Positions 49,765 through 62,141 of a DNA stretch of 64,000 bases are shown here, piece by piece. The notes below the pieces were generated by a model. That model did not search any database and was not told where the DNA came from. It saw only the letters and a program-made list of their open reading frames with translations. The translations under genes were made by a program, and so were the position numbers. Position 1 is the first letter of the stretch. Each line of letters opens with the position of its first letter. This DNA comes from Amblyornis subalaris (taxonomy: Eukaryota; Chordata; Aves; Passeriformes; Ptilonorhynchidae), in NCBI GenBank assembly GCA_018881555.1, contig JACAXG010000304.1, positions 1 through 64,000 on the forward strand. Reading direction: 5' to 3'.

Positions 49765-51008
49765 TCATAGAATCACAGAATACTTTGGGTTGGAAGGAAG
49801 GTTTAAAGGCCCTCTAGTCCAACTCCCCTGCAATGACCAGGAACATCTTCAACTAGATCAGGTTGCTTAGAGCCCCATCCAGACTGACCTGGAATGTTTC
49901 CAGGAAGGGGGCATCTACCACCTGTCTGGGCAACCTCTTCCAGTACTTTAACAGCCTCAATGTGGCAAACATCTTTGTTACATGTAGCCTAAATTTACCT
50001 TCTTTAAATTTAAAACTGTTACGCTTTGTCCTATCTCAAACAGGCCCTGCTAAAAGGTCTGTGCCCATCTTTCTTATAAACCTCCTTTAGGTACTGGAAG
50101 GCCACAACAATGTCATCCCAGAGACTTCTCTTCTCCAAGCTGAACAACCCCAACTTTCTCAGCCTTAAGTCCTAGGAGAGGTGCTTCATCTCTCTGGTTG
50201 TTTCTGTGGCCCTCCTCTGAACTTGCTGGAACAGGCCAGTGTCCTGGGGTCCATGTGCTGGGGACCCCAGAGCCCGATGCAGTGTTCCAGGTGGGTTCTC
50301 AGCAGAGCAGAGGGGCAGAACCCCCTCCCTCGCCCTGCTGGCCACGCTGCTTTGGACGCAGCCCAGGATATGTTTGGCTTTCTGGCCTGTGAGTGCACAT
50401 GGCTGGGTCATGTCCAGCCTCCCATCCACCAGCACCCACAAGTCCTTCTGGCTAGGGCTGCTCTCGATCTGTTCATCCCGATCTGTTCATCCCGATCTGT
50501 TCATCCCCAGATCTGTAACCCCCATCTGTTCATTTTATACCAGGGGTTACTCTGACCCAGTTGCACCACCCTGCACTTGGTCTTGTTAAACCTCATGAGA
50601 TTCCCATAGCCCCACTTTTTGAGCTTGTTCAGGTCGCTCTGGGTGCCATCCCATTCTCAGGTATTTCAACCACACCACTCATCTTGGTGTAACTGCAAAT
50701 CTGCTGGGCGTGCCCTTGATCCTTTCATCTATGCACTGGTCTGAGTACGGACCCTTGAAGGACAGCACTTGTCACTAATGTCCATCAGGACACTGAGGCA
50801 TTGACCACTACCCTCTGGATGTGATTGTCCAACAAATTCCTTATCCGCTGAACAGTCCACCCATCAAATCCATCTCTCTCCACTTTAGAACAAACAATGT
50901 TGTGGTGGGCCATGTAAAAGGCTTTACCAAAGTCCAGGTAGATGATATCCATAGCTCTTCCCTTGTCCAGTGATGGATTCACTCCATCCTAGAAGACCAC
51001 TGGCTTGG
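49765..51008 (-). mobile_element. CR1 LINE, antisense, 3' segment (left part of a split copy)
   Basis: The left end is the reverse complement of a CR1 3' tail (TCATAGAATCACAGAA), followed by 3' UTR and reverse transcriptase sequence read leftward from 51008. On the minus strand the RT A-box region reads [17 protein letters not shown], where the conserved CR1 form has a catalytic YLDF-KAFD; here the Asp after KAF is Tyr. It continues across the LTR insertion at 52051. Frames are broken, so the copy is dead. A 14-bp minisatellite has grown inside it (50466-50530). Confidence 0.93.
50466..50530. repeat. 14-bp minisatellite inside CR1
   Basis: GATCTGTTCATCCC is present in three perfect tandem copies (50466-50507) followed by decayed copies (GATCTGTAACCCCC, ATCTGTTCATTT). 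CR1 consensus has one copy at this place to my knowledge, so it probably expanded after insertion. Confidence 0.85.
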
Positions 51009-52055
51009 TGTCGTGGTTTGACACTGGCTAGATGCCAGATACCCACGAAAAAGCCGCTCACTCACCCGCCCCTGCTTTGCAGGTGGACAGAGGAGAGAAA
51101 AAATTTAACAAAGAGTTCATGAGTTGAGATAAGGACTGGGAGAAAACACTCCAAGGGCAAAACAGGCTCAACTTAATGATATAAAGTGGGTTTATTACTA
51201 AGAAGATCAGAGTAGGAGAATGAGAAGTAAAAGAAGCCCTTAAAAACACCCTTTTCTCCCCCCAACCCCTCCCTCCTTCCCACTGATGGTGCAGGGAGAG
51301 AGGGTGAGGGTTTTGGTCAGTTCATCACCCAAGATGTTTCTTCCGCTGCTCAGGGAGAGGAATCGTTTCCCTGCTGCACTGTGGGGTCCCTCTCATGGGA
51401 GACAGTTCTCTGTGAATTCCTCCAGCGTGGGTCCAATCTCACGAGCAGCAGCACTCCCAAAACTGCTGCAGTGTGAGTCCATCCCAAGGACAGACAGTCC
51501 TGCCAAAACTGCTGTGGTGTGGGTCACTCTGCCATGGGGTGCAGTCCTCCAAGGACGGTTGCCCCAGCCTGGAAGCAAGGCCTCTCTCTCCATGGGACTC
51601 TCACTAGACCACAGCGTCCTGGTATCCACCCGCTCCAGCGTGGGCACCTCCCCCACGGGCTGCAGGTGGATCTCTGCATCCCCTATGAACCCCATGGGCT
51701 GCAGGGGGACCACTGCCTCACCATGGTCCTCACTATGGGCTGCAGGGACATCTCGGCTCCGGTGCCTGGACCACCTCCTCCCCCTCCTTCTGCACTGACC
51801 TTGGTGTCTCCATTGTTGTTCCTCTCACATATTCTCACTCCTACTCCGGCTGGAAAATTACAACTGTGTCTCAAAGTTGTTCTGATTTCTTCTTAAATCT
51901 GTTATCACAGAGGCATTACCCTCATCTCTAATTGGCCCAGCGTTGGCCAGCAGCACGTCCATCATCAGAGCCACCAGGGATTGGCTCTGCTGGACATGGT
52001 GGAAGCTTCCATCCCCACTACCAAAAACCAGGCCCTGCAAAACCAACACACTTGT
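51004..52055 (-). mobile_element. Solo LTR (avian ERVL-like family) nested in CR1
   Basis: The LTR is 51009-52050 (1,042 bp); the range also covers the flanking 5-bp sites. On the + strand it begins TGTCGTGGTTTGACACTGG and ends AACCAACACA. Read on the minus strand it runs TGTGTTGG...CGACA, with TATA-like TTTAAGAA (complement near 51890-51897) and AATAAA (complement of 51191-51196). It contains the diverged CTGCTCCAGCGTGGG-type internal repeats I associate with an LTR family abundant in songbirds. Flanks are CTTGG and CTTGT, an imperfect 5-bp target duplication. CR1 sequence continues directly on both sides, so the LTR inserted after the CR1. ORFs inside (51286-51896) are not viral genes. No internal retroviral region remains. 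Confidence 0.85.
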
Positions 52056-52295
52056 TCAGGCAGGACTCTTGGTGAAGCTGTGCTGGCTGTCTTGAGTCCC
52101 CTTCCTGTCCTTCATGTGCCTTAGCACAGCTTCCAGAAGGACCTTCCCTGGCACAGCAGGAAGGCTGACAGGTTGGTAGTTCCCATGGTTCTCCTTGCTG
52201 CCTTTTCTAAAAATGGGTGCAGTTTTCACTCACCAAAGACTTCACCTGACTGTCATAACTTTTCAAATAGCATGGAGAGGGGCTTGGCAACTATG
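52051..52295 (-). mobile_element. CR1 LINE, antisense, upstream RT segment (right part of the split copy)
   Basis: Continuation of the CR1 at 49765-51008 beyond the LTR. The sequence TGAAGCTGTGCTGGCTGT, the CACAGCTTCCAG segment and the GGTTGGTAGTTCCC segment are typical of CR1 reverse transcriptase read on the complement. It is followed immediately by the 3' end of a second CR1. Confidence 0.88.
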
Positions 52296-52945
52296 TAGAC
52301 TCATAGAGTTCTGTAGGTTGGAAAAGACCTCCAAGATCAAGTCCAGCCATAAACCCAGCACTGCCAAGTCCACCATCCTTATGTAGCTGGACTGCCTCCC
52401 TATGCTCCCTCTTGAAAACCTGTTCCTGCTTCCACCACATCTGCGTTTGCTTTGTGCCCTTTAGTTTGACAAGTGGGTTTGTGCTTATCCATGCTCGTCT
52501 CTGTCCTTGCTTGCCTGACTTCTTGCTCATGTGGATTGCTAGCTCTTGTGCTCTATGGAATGTGTCCTTATCTGCCAGGCCTGTTCTGCTTCCTTGTCCC
52601 CTGGGGTCCTATTACCTAGTTCCTTGAAGCGATGGTAGTTTCCTTTCCTAGAGTTCAAGACTTTCTTTCCTCTTCACCTCACCCATATCCCTCACGTCTG
52701 CAAACTCCAGCAGTGCCTGTCCACTTGACTCTAGGCTTGTCTCCAACCTTGCTGTTCCCAAATAGCTTACTTGCATTGGTGACCACCAGGTTCAGTATTT
52801 CATCCCCTCTGGTAGGGGAATCTATTGCATCTGTTAAGAAGTTATCCTCCATGCATTCCAGGAGTCTCCTGGCTTGCTCACCATGCTACTTTTACAGTAG
52901 ATGTTGGGGTGGTTGAAATACCCCAGCAGGACAAGAGCCCGCGAG
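52296..52945 (-). mobile_element. Second CR1 LINE fragment, antisense
   Basis: Starts with a CR1 3' terminus on the minus strand (TCATAGAGTTCTGTAGGTTGG, then the GACCTCCAAGATCAAGTCCA segment) and continues into sequence resembling the CR1 endonuclease/5' ORF2 region (TATCCTCCATGCATTCCAGG, then TTGGGGTGGTTGAAATACCCC). The RT region expected between these parts is not evident, so the copy is internally deleted or is a composite of two fragments. No intact frame remains. Confidence 0.8.
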
Positions 52946-55138
52946 CCTTTGATTTTGAGTTTTTTCCACATTGATTATTGGGGTTTTTTTTTTAACTGAA
53001 TCACAACCTAGAAGCAATGTGCTGTCTTATTACTAACATAATGTTACTAATCAAGACAACAGAAGCCTAGATTTTTTGATGTTTGAAGTAACCAATGACG
53101 CCTTATGCTCAGCTCTACCTTTTCACTGTTCTGTTACTTGATGTCTATCTTGGGTGTTCAAATGAAACAGTTCTTTAATAAAAAATGAAAAGTGATAGGG
53201 AACTTGCAGAGTCAAGTGTCTGTCATTTTCTGTTAAAAGCATGACTAAAATTGACTTGTGCAGTCTTGAGAAAACAATCCAAGTATTTTTGTGGCACTAC
53301 ATCTGTGGTCTATTTGGGAATCTGGATGTTGGAAACCTGAGGCAACCATTTTGCAAGTATTTAGGACCCTCTTCCCACTGTTTTGAAATGAAGGAATCAA
53401 GACAACAGATTGTGAAATCTGAAGGATAAAATAGCCTTAAACCAAGCAATTTTAGCAGGAAAATTAAAGAAAGTAAATGCCTACTTCTTATGACCAAAGT
53501 ATTTAACAATCTTAGATCTATGTCTTTATGTGTGTGTGCATATATGTATGTGCAGTAGCTGTTACCACAAATAAATGATTTTACGTTAGGGTTCCTAAGA
53601 GCTTCTGCTACAAAGCAAAGAGAATGCTTCTTTTTGATGTATCTCCAAACCTTAAAACAGATACTACAATATTGGTTTTTAATTTTTTTCTAGACTTCTG
53701 TGAAGACGAATATATTTTTAAATTGTGATTAAGACTACTTTGTTATCTAAAGGTAGGCCTAGTATTTTCTACATGTCTAATATCTGTTGATGCCTAAACA
53801 CTGTAAGTCTTGTCCTAGGTCAGTATTTCTTAGCTTCACTGAAGTGAAGACACCCATCCTCTTTGTCTGACTTTTTCTTAAGGAATTTGTTAGAAGTAAG
53901 TGACAGAAAAAAAAAAAGAAGAAGATCCCAGCTTCTTTGCTGCAGAGAAGATGAGGAGATGAGAATTTTTTTCTCTGTGGCATCTCCTCTAAGATTTCTT
54001 TGTGTCACCTTGTTGTTTCAGAAAGCTAAGATGACAACAATGCATTACAATGATTAGGTTCTTCTGCTGGCACACTCTGACGCACCTACATTTTTGGCAA
54101 GACAAATATCATTATGTTAAATTTGAAGGATGCTACCTGATGTCGCATTTGCAAAACCTCTTGCATATCTGTCCAGTTTGAATGTGTTATGTCTCAGTAT
54201 GAGCACTGTGGAATTCTTTCTCTTCCGCAAACTCTTCTCACATTGAAATCTTCTGGGCATCTTATCTTTTGAAACAATATTTTTAGAAGAATTATGAAAG
54301 ATGAATATTCATGTCAAATGCAGTGCAAGTTTGTAACATGCTGGCATTTTATGCTGTCTGTGGAAAAGTGTGTTCAGATACACTTCATTTTTAATGGAGG
54401 GCAAAAATCCCGACATCTGGATGTTCCTTGAGCTGAAAAGAGTGTCTCAACCAGTTTATTTTAGACTGTGGCTGAACTATTGAGCTAATTTAGTAATTAT
54501 TTCCTGGACTGTGGAGATAAAACTGTTTGTAGTGTCTAATTTAAGCAATCTCTGCATAGTCCTAGGGCTTTTATGGTACAAAAATCCTTTTTGGTGTGTG
54601 CTTTACCAACCATTTCATCCAGATAATAATTTGCATAATTGTCATCAGTGATTTTAAGAATGATGTGGCAACAATGTAACAATGTTCTCAGAACTGTAGT
54701 CCTTTGATTCCCATGTTGGGAATTTTGAAGTTATTCATCGATGGCAAAAATCATATTTCAGCTTTTCTTTGTAGTCACCTGAGGTAAACATGGTGACTGT
54801 TTGGTTTGAGAAGTAGGCTTCCCAGGGAAGACAGACAATTTCCCAAACAGTGAAAATTGGTATTTATAAAAATATTTTATTTCACGTTCTTCCTCCTTAA
54901 TCACATCAGACCCCCATTTGTGTTGTGGGAAGTATGAAACACACCAGTATTTCAGCCGATCCAAGCAGCAGTTAACCCATTGCTGCGTATTAAGACAGGT
55001 GTGATGGGCACGAAGGGCAAAAACTGGAGACAGGAGTACCAAAATGTACATATCTGGAAACATGGCCATCACTTTCCCCTTTCTTCTTGCCTTTTAAGGA
55101 TTTGTTGAATTTTATGGCAAGTTCTAAATAAATCCCAG
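52946..55138 (+). other. CHSY3: CHSY3 intron 2, unique sequence
   Basis: Returns to AT-rich unique-looking sequence. It contains poly-A/purine runs (53905-53925) and a short TG-type repeat near 53525. The ORFs here are short and unsupported. Confidence 0.55.
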
Positions 55139-55176
55139 TCATGTACTTATAATTACAAACGTGCTGCTGGCAGTGC

Positions 55177-56150
55177 GTGGGAGCAGATGCTCATCTCCAA
55201 GCAAAAACTTGGAGAAAGCCGGAGATGTCCAGTGCTTCCTCCCACACAGAAGTGCTAGGGAGGGAGTTTGCAGTGCAGCCCTCAGGTTGTGATGAGTACC
55301 CAGGCTTTCCTCCTGAGGCACAAGCAAGTATCTGTGAGAGGTGCAAGCAGGCTGAGGCCAGACACACCAGGTGGCTGAATTACAGGAGCCGGGAAGAAGG
55401 CTGTGTGGTACTGGAGGGGTTGAAGAAGAGAGGAGTGCTTTTGTAACCAGTCCGTGATGGTTGATGCTGCTCTGAGTGAGGCACTGCAGATCCTGGCAAC
55501 TCACAAGAGCAGAACTCTGCCTCATTCTCCAACCTCCTGCACAGAAACCAGGATGAGATGAGAATAAAACCAGTGTGGCCAGCAGGTCAAGGGAGGTGAT
55601 TCTCTCCCTTCTGTCTGGTGAGACCTCACCTAGACTGCTGCATCCGGCTCTGGCATCCCCAGCACAGGAAGGATGTGGACCTGTTAGAGTGGGCCCAGAG
55701 GAAGCCACCAAGATGATTAGAGGGATGGAGCACCTTTCCTACAAAGAAAGGCTGTGAGAATTGGGATTCTTTGGCCGGGAGAAGAGAGGGTTTCAGGGTG
55801 CAGACTTCCAGTACCTCAGGGGAGCCTACAAGAAAGATGAAGAGAGACTATTTCCAAGTCCATGTAGTAACAGGACAAAGGGAAATGGTTTTAAACTGAA
55901 AGAGAACAGGCAGGTTTAGACTAGATATTTGGACTTTTTTGGGGTGGGGTGGGGTGAGGCACTGGCACAGGTTGCCCAGAGAAGTTGAGGAAGTCCCATC
56001 CCTGGCAGTGTTCAAGGCCAGCTTGGATGGGGCTTTCAGCAACTTGGTCTAGTGGAAGGTGTCCCTGACCATAACATTCCATAGTGGGTTGGAACTAGCT
56101 GATCTTCAAGGTCCCTTCCAATCCAAACCATTCTTTGATTCTAGGATGTT
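55177..56150 (+). mobile_element. CR1 LINE, internally deleted copy
   Basis: The segment from about 55550 to 56150 is CR1 RT C-terminus plus 3' UTR: RATKMIRGMEHLSYKERL-type sequence, a broken KRR/LRG region, then ...FDGVFQ-type 3' UTR and a tail CATTCTTTGATTCTAGG. The preceding 89-codon frame (55177-55446) has a CERCKQAE segment that resembles the cysteine-containing start of CR1 ORF1. If so, the copy joins ORF1-like sequence to the last RT portion and lacks the middle. The 3' part is secure; the ORF1 assignment is tentative. Confidence 0.8.
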
Positions 56151-56814
56151 CTAACACTTGTAGACGCCAATGAGCAAGCTCCGGAGGGAGAGATCACACT
56201 CACGGTACACATTAGAAACCACAAAAGGAAATGATGAGTGCTCATAGTGAGTATCTCTCTGCAAAGGGGTACTGACCCATTTGTCAGCCTGGCAGGGATT
56301 CGTGTGAAGTTTGCTGCTTTCCAGGTGCTACAGCCTGGGATGTTACAGAGACCACAACCTGGTAGAAACAGGAAATGTTATTCTTTGTTTTTCTTTCACA
56401 AAGGCATGAATGACATAGCAAACCAGGACTTGGATAGAATCAAACAAGATGGCAAAGTTCTGGGTGCATGATTGAAAGGAATTGGTGTGCAAATTATCTG
56501 TTCCTCTCTTTTACCAGTAAGAGGAAAGTATAGACAGGAAGTGTTGGAGCAGCAGCAGGACCTGCTGGGCACTTGCCTGTGCTTGGAGTGGTTGGCTACT
56601 GAGAAGTGCCTTGCATAGTGACCAGACCTGCTTTTCTCCCGCATGATAAACTTTGTAGAGCCAGCCAAAGGTCCTCTTGGAGCCTGCACACCATGTGTGT
56701 GCATGTGATCAAACCACGGAGAAACTGCATTGGGCAGTGGCTGTGGCTGCTAGGACAGCTATTGCTACTTGTCTCCAATTGGATATTGAGCCATTGACTG
56801 CTGTATATTCTCTT

Positions 56815-57310
56815 TGGTTGCTGCTGTCCAGCTAATTCCTTATTGATGGAATAGTTCATACAGAAAATCCATATCTTTCCACTTGATTGGCAAGGGTGTT
56901 GTGTGGAACTATATCAAAGGTCTTACAGAAGTCCAGGGAGATACAGTTGCTCTTGCCTTATCCAGCAACACAGTTACCCTGTTGTAGGTGACCATCAAAT
57001 TGGTCTGGCACAGTTTTCCACTGGTGAAGCCAAGTGGGTTGTCTCTAATCACCTCCCTGTCTACCATATGCCGTGGCACAGCTTCCAGGAGGATTTGTTT
57101 CATGATCTTGCTGGGCTTGGTAAGTTTTTGAGGCCCTCCATTTTACATTTTTTAAGAATGAGTGCAATGTTTCTATGTTTTTCAGTCACAGGGCACTTCA
57201 TCTGACTGCCAGGACTTCTCAAATATGCTTGAGAATGGCTAGGCAACTACAACAGCCATTTCCCTCAGGACCCTTGGGTACATCCTACTGGATTCTATAG
57301 TCTTCTGTAT
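56815..57310 (-). mobile_element. CR1 LINE fragment, antisense, RT region
   Basis: On the minus strand the conceptual reading includes GFTSGKLCQTNL and a VTVLLDKARA segment, matching the CR1 reverse transcriptase stretch just before the YLDF box, with the LVSKLERHGFDG-like region following. Both ends are truncated (no 3' tail) and the frame is broken. Confidence 0.85.
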
Positions 57311-59159
57311 GTTTTAGTTCCTCAAATGATGTTCAACCGGGTCTTACAATAATGGAAAGGAATTAACTCCCCTGGTCACTGCCTTAAGCTTCAGGGACTT
57401 GAGAGTTTGGGAAGAGTACCTGCCAGGGAAAGCTGAGGCTCTTGCTCTGTATTTGCAGCATCTTGTTTTCTCTTTCCCCTTCCTCCTCCCTACCCTGCTT
57501 AGTTAGCGTCTGGTAATCTGAATTGATTCAAGACACAAATCCTTTTCATTTTTTTTGTGTTTCTCCCTATTCCACTACCTCTCTCGCTCCCTATTAAATT
57601 TGATGAGCTAGCTGTATCCTTTAACTTCTTTCAGATCTGCTTGGATACAAACTGCTTTTGTTCCTGTTTTTGGGGTAAGTAAATCCTGGATCTAACTAGC
57701 ATGGCTGCATGCTGCTGAACAACACCTCACTGATGCACAGTCTTTGTCTGCAGCAGTGCTTCTAGCTTTTGTCACAAAACCTGATTTGGTGAAATGTTGG
57801 AAAAATGTTACAAAGATGTTAACACCCTTTTTGATGTGATATAACAGATTGGAGCTAAAAGTTCTTAGTGCATTAGAATTTAAAAAATAAATTTTGCCCC
57901 CTACCAATGTTAGACTCTTGGTCATTTTTGTGATTTCACAGTAGAATATTTTCTGCAGTATATAGGTATTGTTGGCATTACTACAATCCTATGTCTTCAA
58001 CGCAAATCTTAATGCTGTAAGTGTATCCATCATTTCTTCAATGCTGCTGATAACTGAATGAGATATAAACTCACTCTTGAAAGATTTCTTCTTGAATTTT
58101 AAACTGATGGCATTTTATGATGCTTACTCTCTGCCACCCGCCACTTTTCAGTTGATGTAAAATCCTTCTATTTGTTAGGACAAGCCAAACATATCTGGAG
58201 TTCCTTAGCAAAAGGATATTAATTCTCATCAAGACAGAATTACAGTAGAGATCTTTAAGCCTTTATCTGCATATCATTAATGGGCTTGTGATTTTTATGG
58301 AGTGGCTATTACACACAAGACACTAGGTGAATGTATAAAGGATAGTACAAAGACACGCTGTCTGGACAGCTGTTTTTTGTCCTTAAGCATTACATGTTTT
58401 CACTGACAGGTCTTAATTAAACAGAAAGTTTAGATTTTGCTATGATAAAGGCCTGAAGGGTCACACCCAAAATTGTAATTTGTGTTTGGAATCTTTTTAA
58501 TTTAGTCTATTGTGAAGTCATTTATCTCAAGATCTTTGTTATAGGCTTCTTATAGATGGAAAACACCAAATAGACTTCAAGATGTATAAAATCCGACAAG
58601 AAGAGAGATGCCTCTCAATATGAAATCCTAACCAAGCTGTAAGTGAGGCTGAAAGGCTGTTAAAAATTGCCACTGTGAGTTACACTGTAATATGTTACTG
58701 TGTTTTAAAGGCGTGCAGTTCAGGGTATAATTACACATTTTATAAAGATGTGTCAATGAGTATGCTGTTCCTTGTTAACCACATAATTTGTGAGACATTT
58801 TCTATTCTGTACTTGCAGTGGTTATATACTTAAACTTGGTTATGCTGCATGGTTTGAAAAAGAAACAGGTGTATTTTTAATGACCTAATAGTAAATAATT
58901 GAAAAATTAAATTAAATGGTATTTGACTGAAATTTTGAGGAACCATGTGTTAAAGGCAGTGTTTTCTTTGCATGAGGAAGTGCTGACTGATGGGATCATC
59001 ACACTCTACAAATCTCTTTGGAAGACTCAAAACTTTAGGTGGCACAGCATAAGGAGAGTTAGGTGGAAGGTTTAAAGCAGGAGCAAAGATAGCTTTTTAC
59101 TGTTTGGAAGCCCTAAAAAATATGCTTATTAAGATCTTGATATGATCATGCTATACTAC
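57311..59159 (+). other. CHSY3: CHSY3 intron 2, unique sequence
   Basis: Between CR1 fragments. Unique-looking AT-rich sequence with a pyrimidine-rich patch (57475-57600). No gene recognised. A weak CR1-like match may begin near 58975 but cannot be supported. Confidence 0.5.
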
Positions 59160-59253
59160 TTGATGTGTTTGAGTGGACTTGGCAGTGTGGCAGTAACAGC
59201 TGAACTTGATGATCTGAAAGGTCTTTTCCAACTAACTTCTATGATTCTATGAA
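59160..59253 (+). mobile_element. CR1 LINE 3'-end fragment
   Basis: About 90 bp of CR1 3' UTR: GGACTTGGCAGTG, then GAACTTGATGATCTGAAAGG and the tail TTCTATGATTCTATG. Only the 3' terminus is recognisable. It may be a strongly 5'-truncated insertion or the conserved end of an older, decayed copy. Confidence 0.88.
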
Positions 59254-61884
59254 ATACTATAAATGTGATAAAGTAGGCTGCAGAGAGAGGGAATTAGTTA
59301 CTGTAAATTTTAGGCAAACTAGGTATGTTGTGAAGAAACATGAAATAGCAGTGTGGTCTACTACAAAGGAATAAAATCCTAGTGAGTTATGTTGTGTTAT
59401 GTTATAAAAAAAGAAGTTAGGCAACTCACTGAATAGTAGACGATGTGCTGCCTCTGAGCTTGCAACAACATTTGCTAATGTTCTTTTTAAATTTCCTAAC
59501 GTATTAGGGACAAAAACAGGAAAAGTAAAGGAAAAAAAGTAATAGTAAAAGATAGGGCACTGCTCGCTCTCCTTCCCTTATTGTTTAAAATGAAATGTGG
59601 GGTGGATAGAAGAACTCTTGATCCCTCTTCATTTCCATATTTTAAATCACTAGTAATAACATTATAATCTATATTGTAATTTATATTGCATAAAAAAAAG
59701 GGGAAATAGTGTGTTGGAAGAAAAGTAATACTGATGATACCCTTAAGTAAAGTTTTCTTTCAAAAAAGTTGCTATTTGAATCTGTGGAGCATCATGGCTC
59801 TTTGTGTATGATCAGACATTTTATTTGTATCTGGCGCTGATCCTAAAGTTCTGCAGGGCAAATGTCACTCAAAATTTGGAGTTGTAAATAGCCTCCCAGT
59901 TATATTTCTGGTGAATGCTGTTGTGACCATGTGTTACTTTTGTGTTGCACATGACTCTTCTAGTATCACTTTTTTTCTGCTTTGAATCAGGACAGAAGCT
60001 CTAAGGTGATGGTGTAGAGTTTGGGAATTGGATCCATCAACACCAGCACTCTCTGTAATGGAGAAGCTCTGTTTGCCTGAAAGGATGAAGAATACCATGT
60101 GGTCTGAAAATTTAGAGAACTCTGAAAGCAATGTCAGGACTGAAAAATGGGCACCTGATTTTAAGGGCTTTTGCTGGAAGAAATAAATTTTTGACCCAAG
60201 AGATTTGAGAGAATTTTATAAATGTTGCTGAGTGGAGATAATTTTGCTTTTTATGGTAAAATTGGTAGGCACTATCCTGAGATGGATAGTGCCTGTCTTA
60301 GCTCTCGCTCTAGATTAAATTTGCAATACTTCCAGCTAGGAAAGCTTTTGGTCTACCACCTGGGCAGATTTTGCATGGAATTTGTGAGAAAAGATATAGT
60401 GAATACCCAAATGCTTTTTCTAGAGTCATCTTATGGAACTGAGTCACACTTAAAGGTCGTTTCTTTCTGAGGCATGTGTCTTCAGAGGATTGTGATTTAA
60501 AGTAATTTCTTAATATAATCATTATAATCCTAACCTATGTGGTCTTCAGTTGGAAAAGTTAATACTGAGTTTAAAAAGTACTTCTGGAATACTGCAAAAA
60601 ATTGTTTCAGTGGGCTGAATTTTATAATTTTTGAGGTTTCATTTCTTGTCATTCATATCCATGAATAGAAAGAAAAAAAAAAAAAGAAAAAAAATCAAGC
60701 AATCTCTTTACACTCAAGGACTGAATACCTACCTGGGAAGTAAAACTGATTAAAACAATGAAACACATCAGTGAATCACAGAATCTGAAAACAACAGCTG
60801 TATGAACTAATATTAAAAATAAGTTCCAAAGGCATGCTTACAATGAGGAAACCCAAAGCATTTTAACCACTTCCCTAGGCAGCTGATATATAAGCCACAG
60901 ACAAGTTAATGCTCTGGGAGACATTTCCATTTTCCAGCCTTGGACTACTCCCAGGGTTTTCCCTCCCTTTGAGTTTTGGAAATTGTGACTCTTGAATGGA
61001 TGAAGTTTCTTAACAGAAAGAATGGTCAGAAAGATTCACCCCATGTGAAGTGGCATATAAATAGTGTTGGGAGAGCTTTTTGTTTCAACAAATACAATTC
61101 TGCAGTTGGAATATTTTGATCCAATATGTGTCTATTTTAAGCAAGTCTCAATTTGGTCAACTGGAAGTGTGTGTGGGAAACCAAGTAGCATACTTCTGTC
61201 TGCTAGAGTCACAGTTATTGTTGGCTGACTAGACTGCTTTTTCCAGCAACATTGATCAACTTGTATTTCCTTCGCACTTGGTGGGGAGAGTTTTCATGTT
61301 TTATATTAGATCATAGTGATGAGACTTAAAGCAACATGTCTAACGCCAAGTCCATGATTTCAGTACAGCAGTGGGTCTTTTGGAGGCTTATATTTTAGAC
61401 ACATGAAGTAAAAATCAAACCAATTGCCTTGGATCACTGTGATATAGAAACTTTGGTAGATCTTTCCTGCCATATTTAAAAGGAGTGCACAGCATTCTCT
61501 GAAGAACTGAAAACTGCTTAAATATATTTAGTGGGTCAGAACAGGGCATGTGTTGTGGTTTTTTTCCAGTCAAGTAGCTTCGCCACGGGTATGCAGACTC
61601 TGGTCTATAATGTGTGGTTTTCTTTTTTGCGTGAGTTCACATCAGTTTCACTAAGCTAATTGAGCTAGTGGTAGAGACACTTTCTGCTCCAAAATCAGAA
61701 AGTTGTGACATTTTTATTTCTTGAGTTCCCAAATGAATTGGCATTTGGAAACTAATTTCAGCTTTATGTGGAAATAGGTAATGTGCCAAAATAAACTTTC
61801 AATCAAACAAGGTATATCATTCAGTCTGAAACTAAATATGGTCATGGTCTGCATTTGACTTTTTCCTGGGAGAAAAAAAAAAAG
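59254..61884 (+). other. CHSY3: CHSY3 intron 2, unique sequence
   Basis: AT-rich unique-looking sequence with an A-rich run (60669-60695). Only short frames; no gene or repeat family recognised. Confidence 0.5.
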
Positions 61885-62141
61885 CCCTTACCCTCACCTC
61901 AAACTCTGGAAAGGTGATGGAATGGCTCATCCTAACGGTCATCTCTAAGCATGTGGAAGACAAGAAGGTGATCAGGAGTAGTCAGCATGTATTCACTAAA
62001 GGAAAATCATCCTTAAAGCAACCTGATTGCCTTCTGTGGTGGGACAACTGATAGATGAGGGGAGAGCAGGGTATATTGTCTACCTAGACTGGAGGGAGGC
62101 TTTTGGCACTACCTCCCATGATATCCTCATAAGCAAGCTCA
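61885..62141 (+). mobile_element. CR1 LINE, RT segment, left part of a split copy
   Basis: The + strand sequence corresponds to CR1 reverse transcriptase up to and past the A box: the conceptual reading ends AGYIVYLDWREAFGTTSHDI, where YLD is kept but the Asp after the AF of the box is Gly. The segment stops at AAGCTCAG, after which CR1 homology breaks off and resumes near 63364. The frame is broken. Confidence 0.88.

Noticed and set aside
50181..50589. Overlapping 116-124-codon + strand ORFs
   Set aside because: Antisense of CR1 reverse transcriptase/3' region, not genes.
51286..51896. 170- and 125-codon + strand ORFs
   Set aside because: They fall inside the nested solo LTR and come from its internal repeats; no retroviral domains.
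55139..55711. 190-codon minus-strand ORF
   Set aside because: It is the antisense of a CR1 copy; the + strand reading carries the CR1 motifs.
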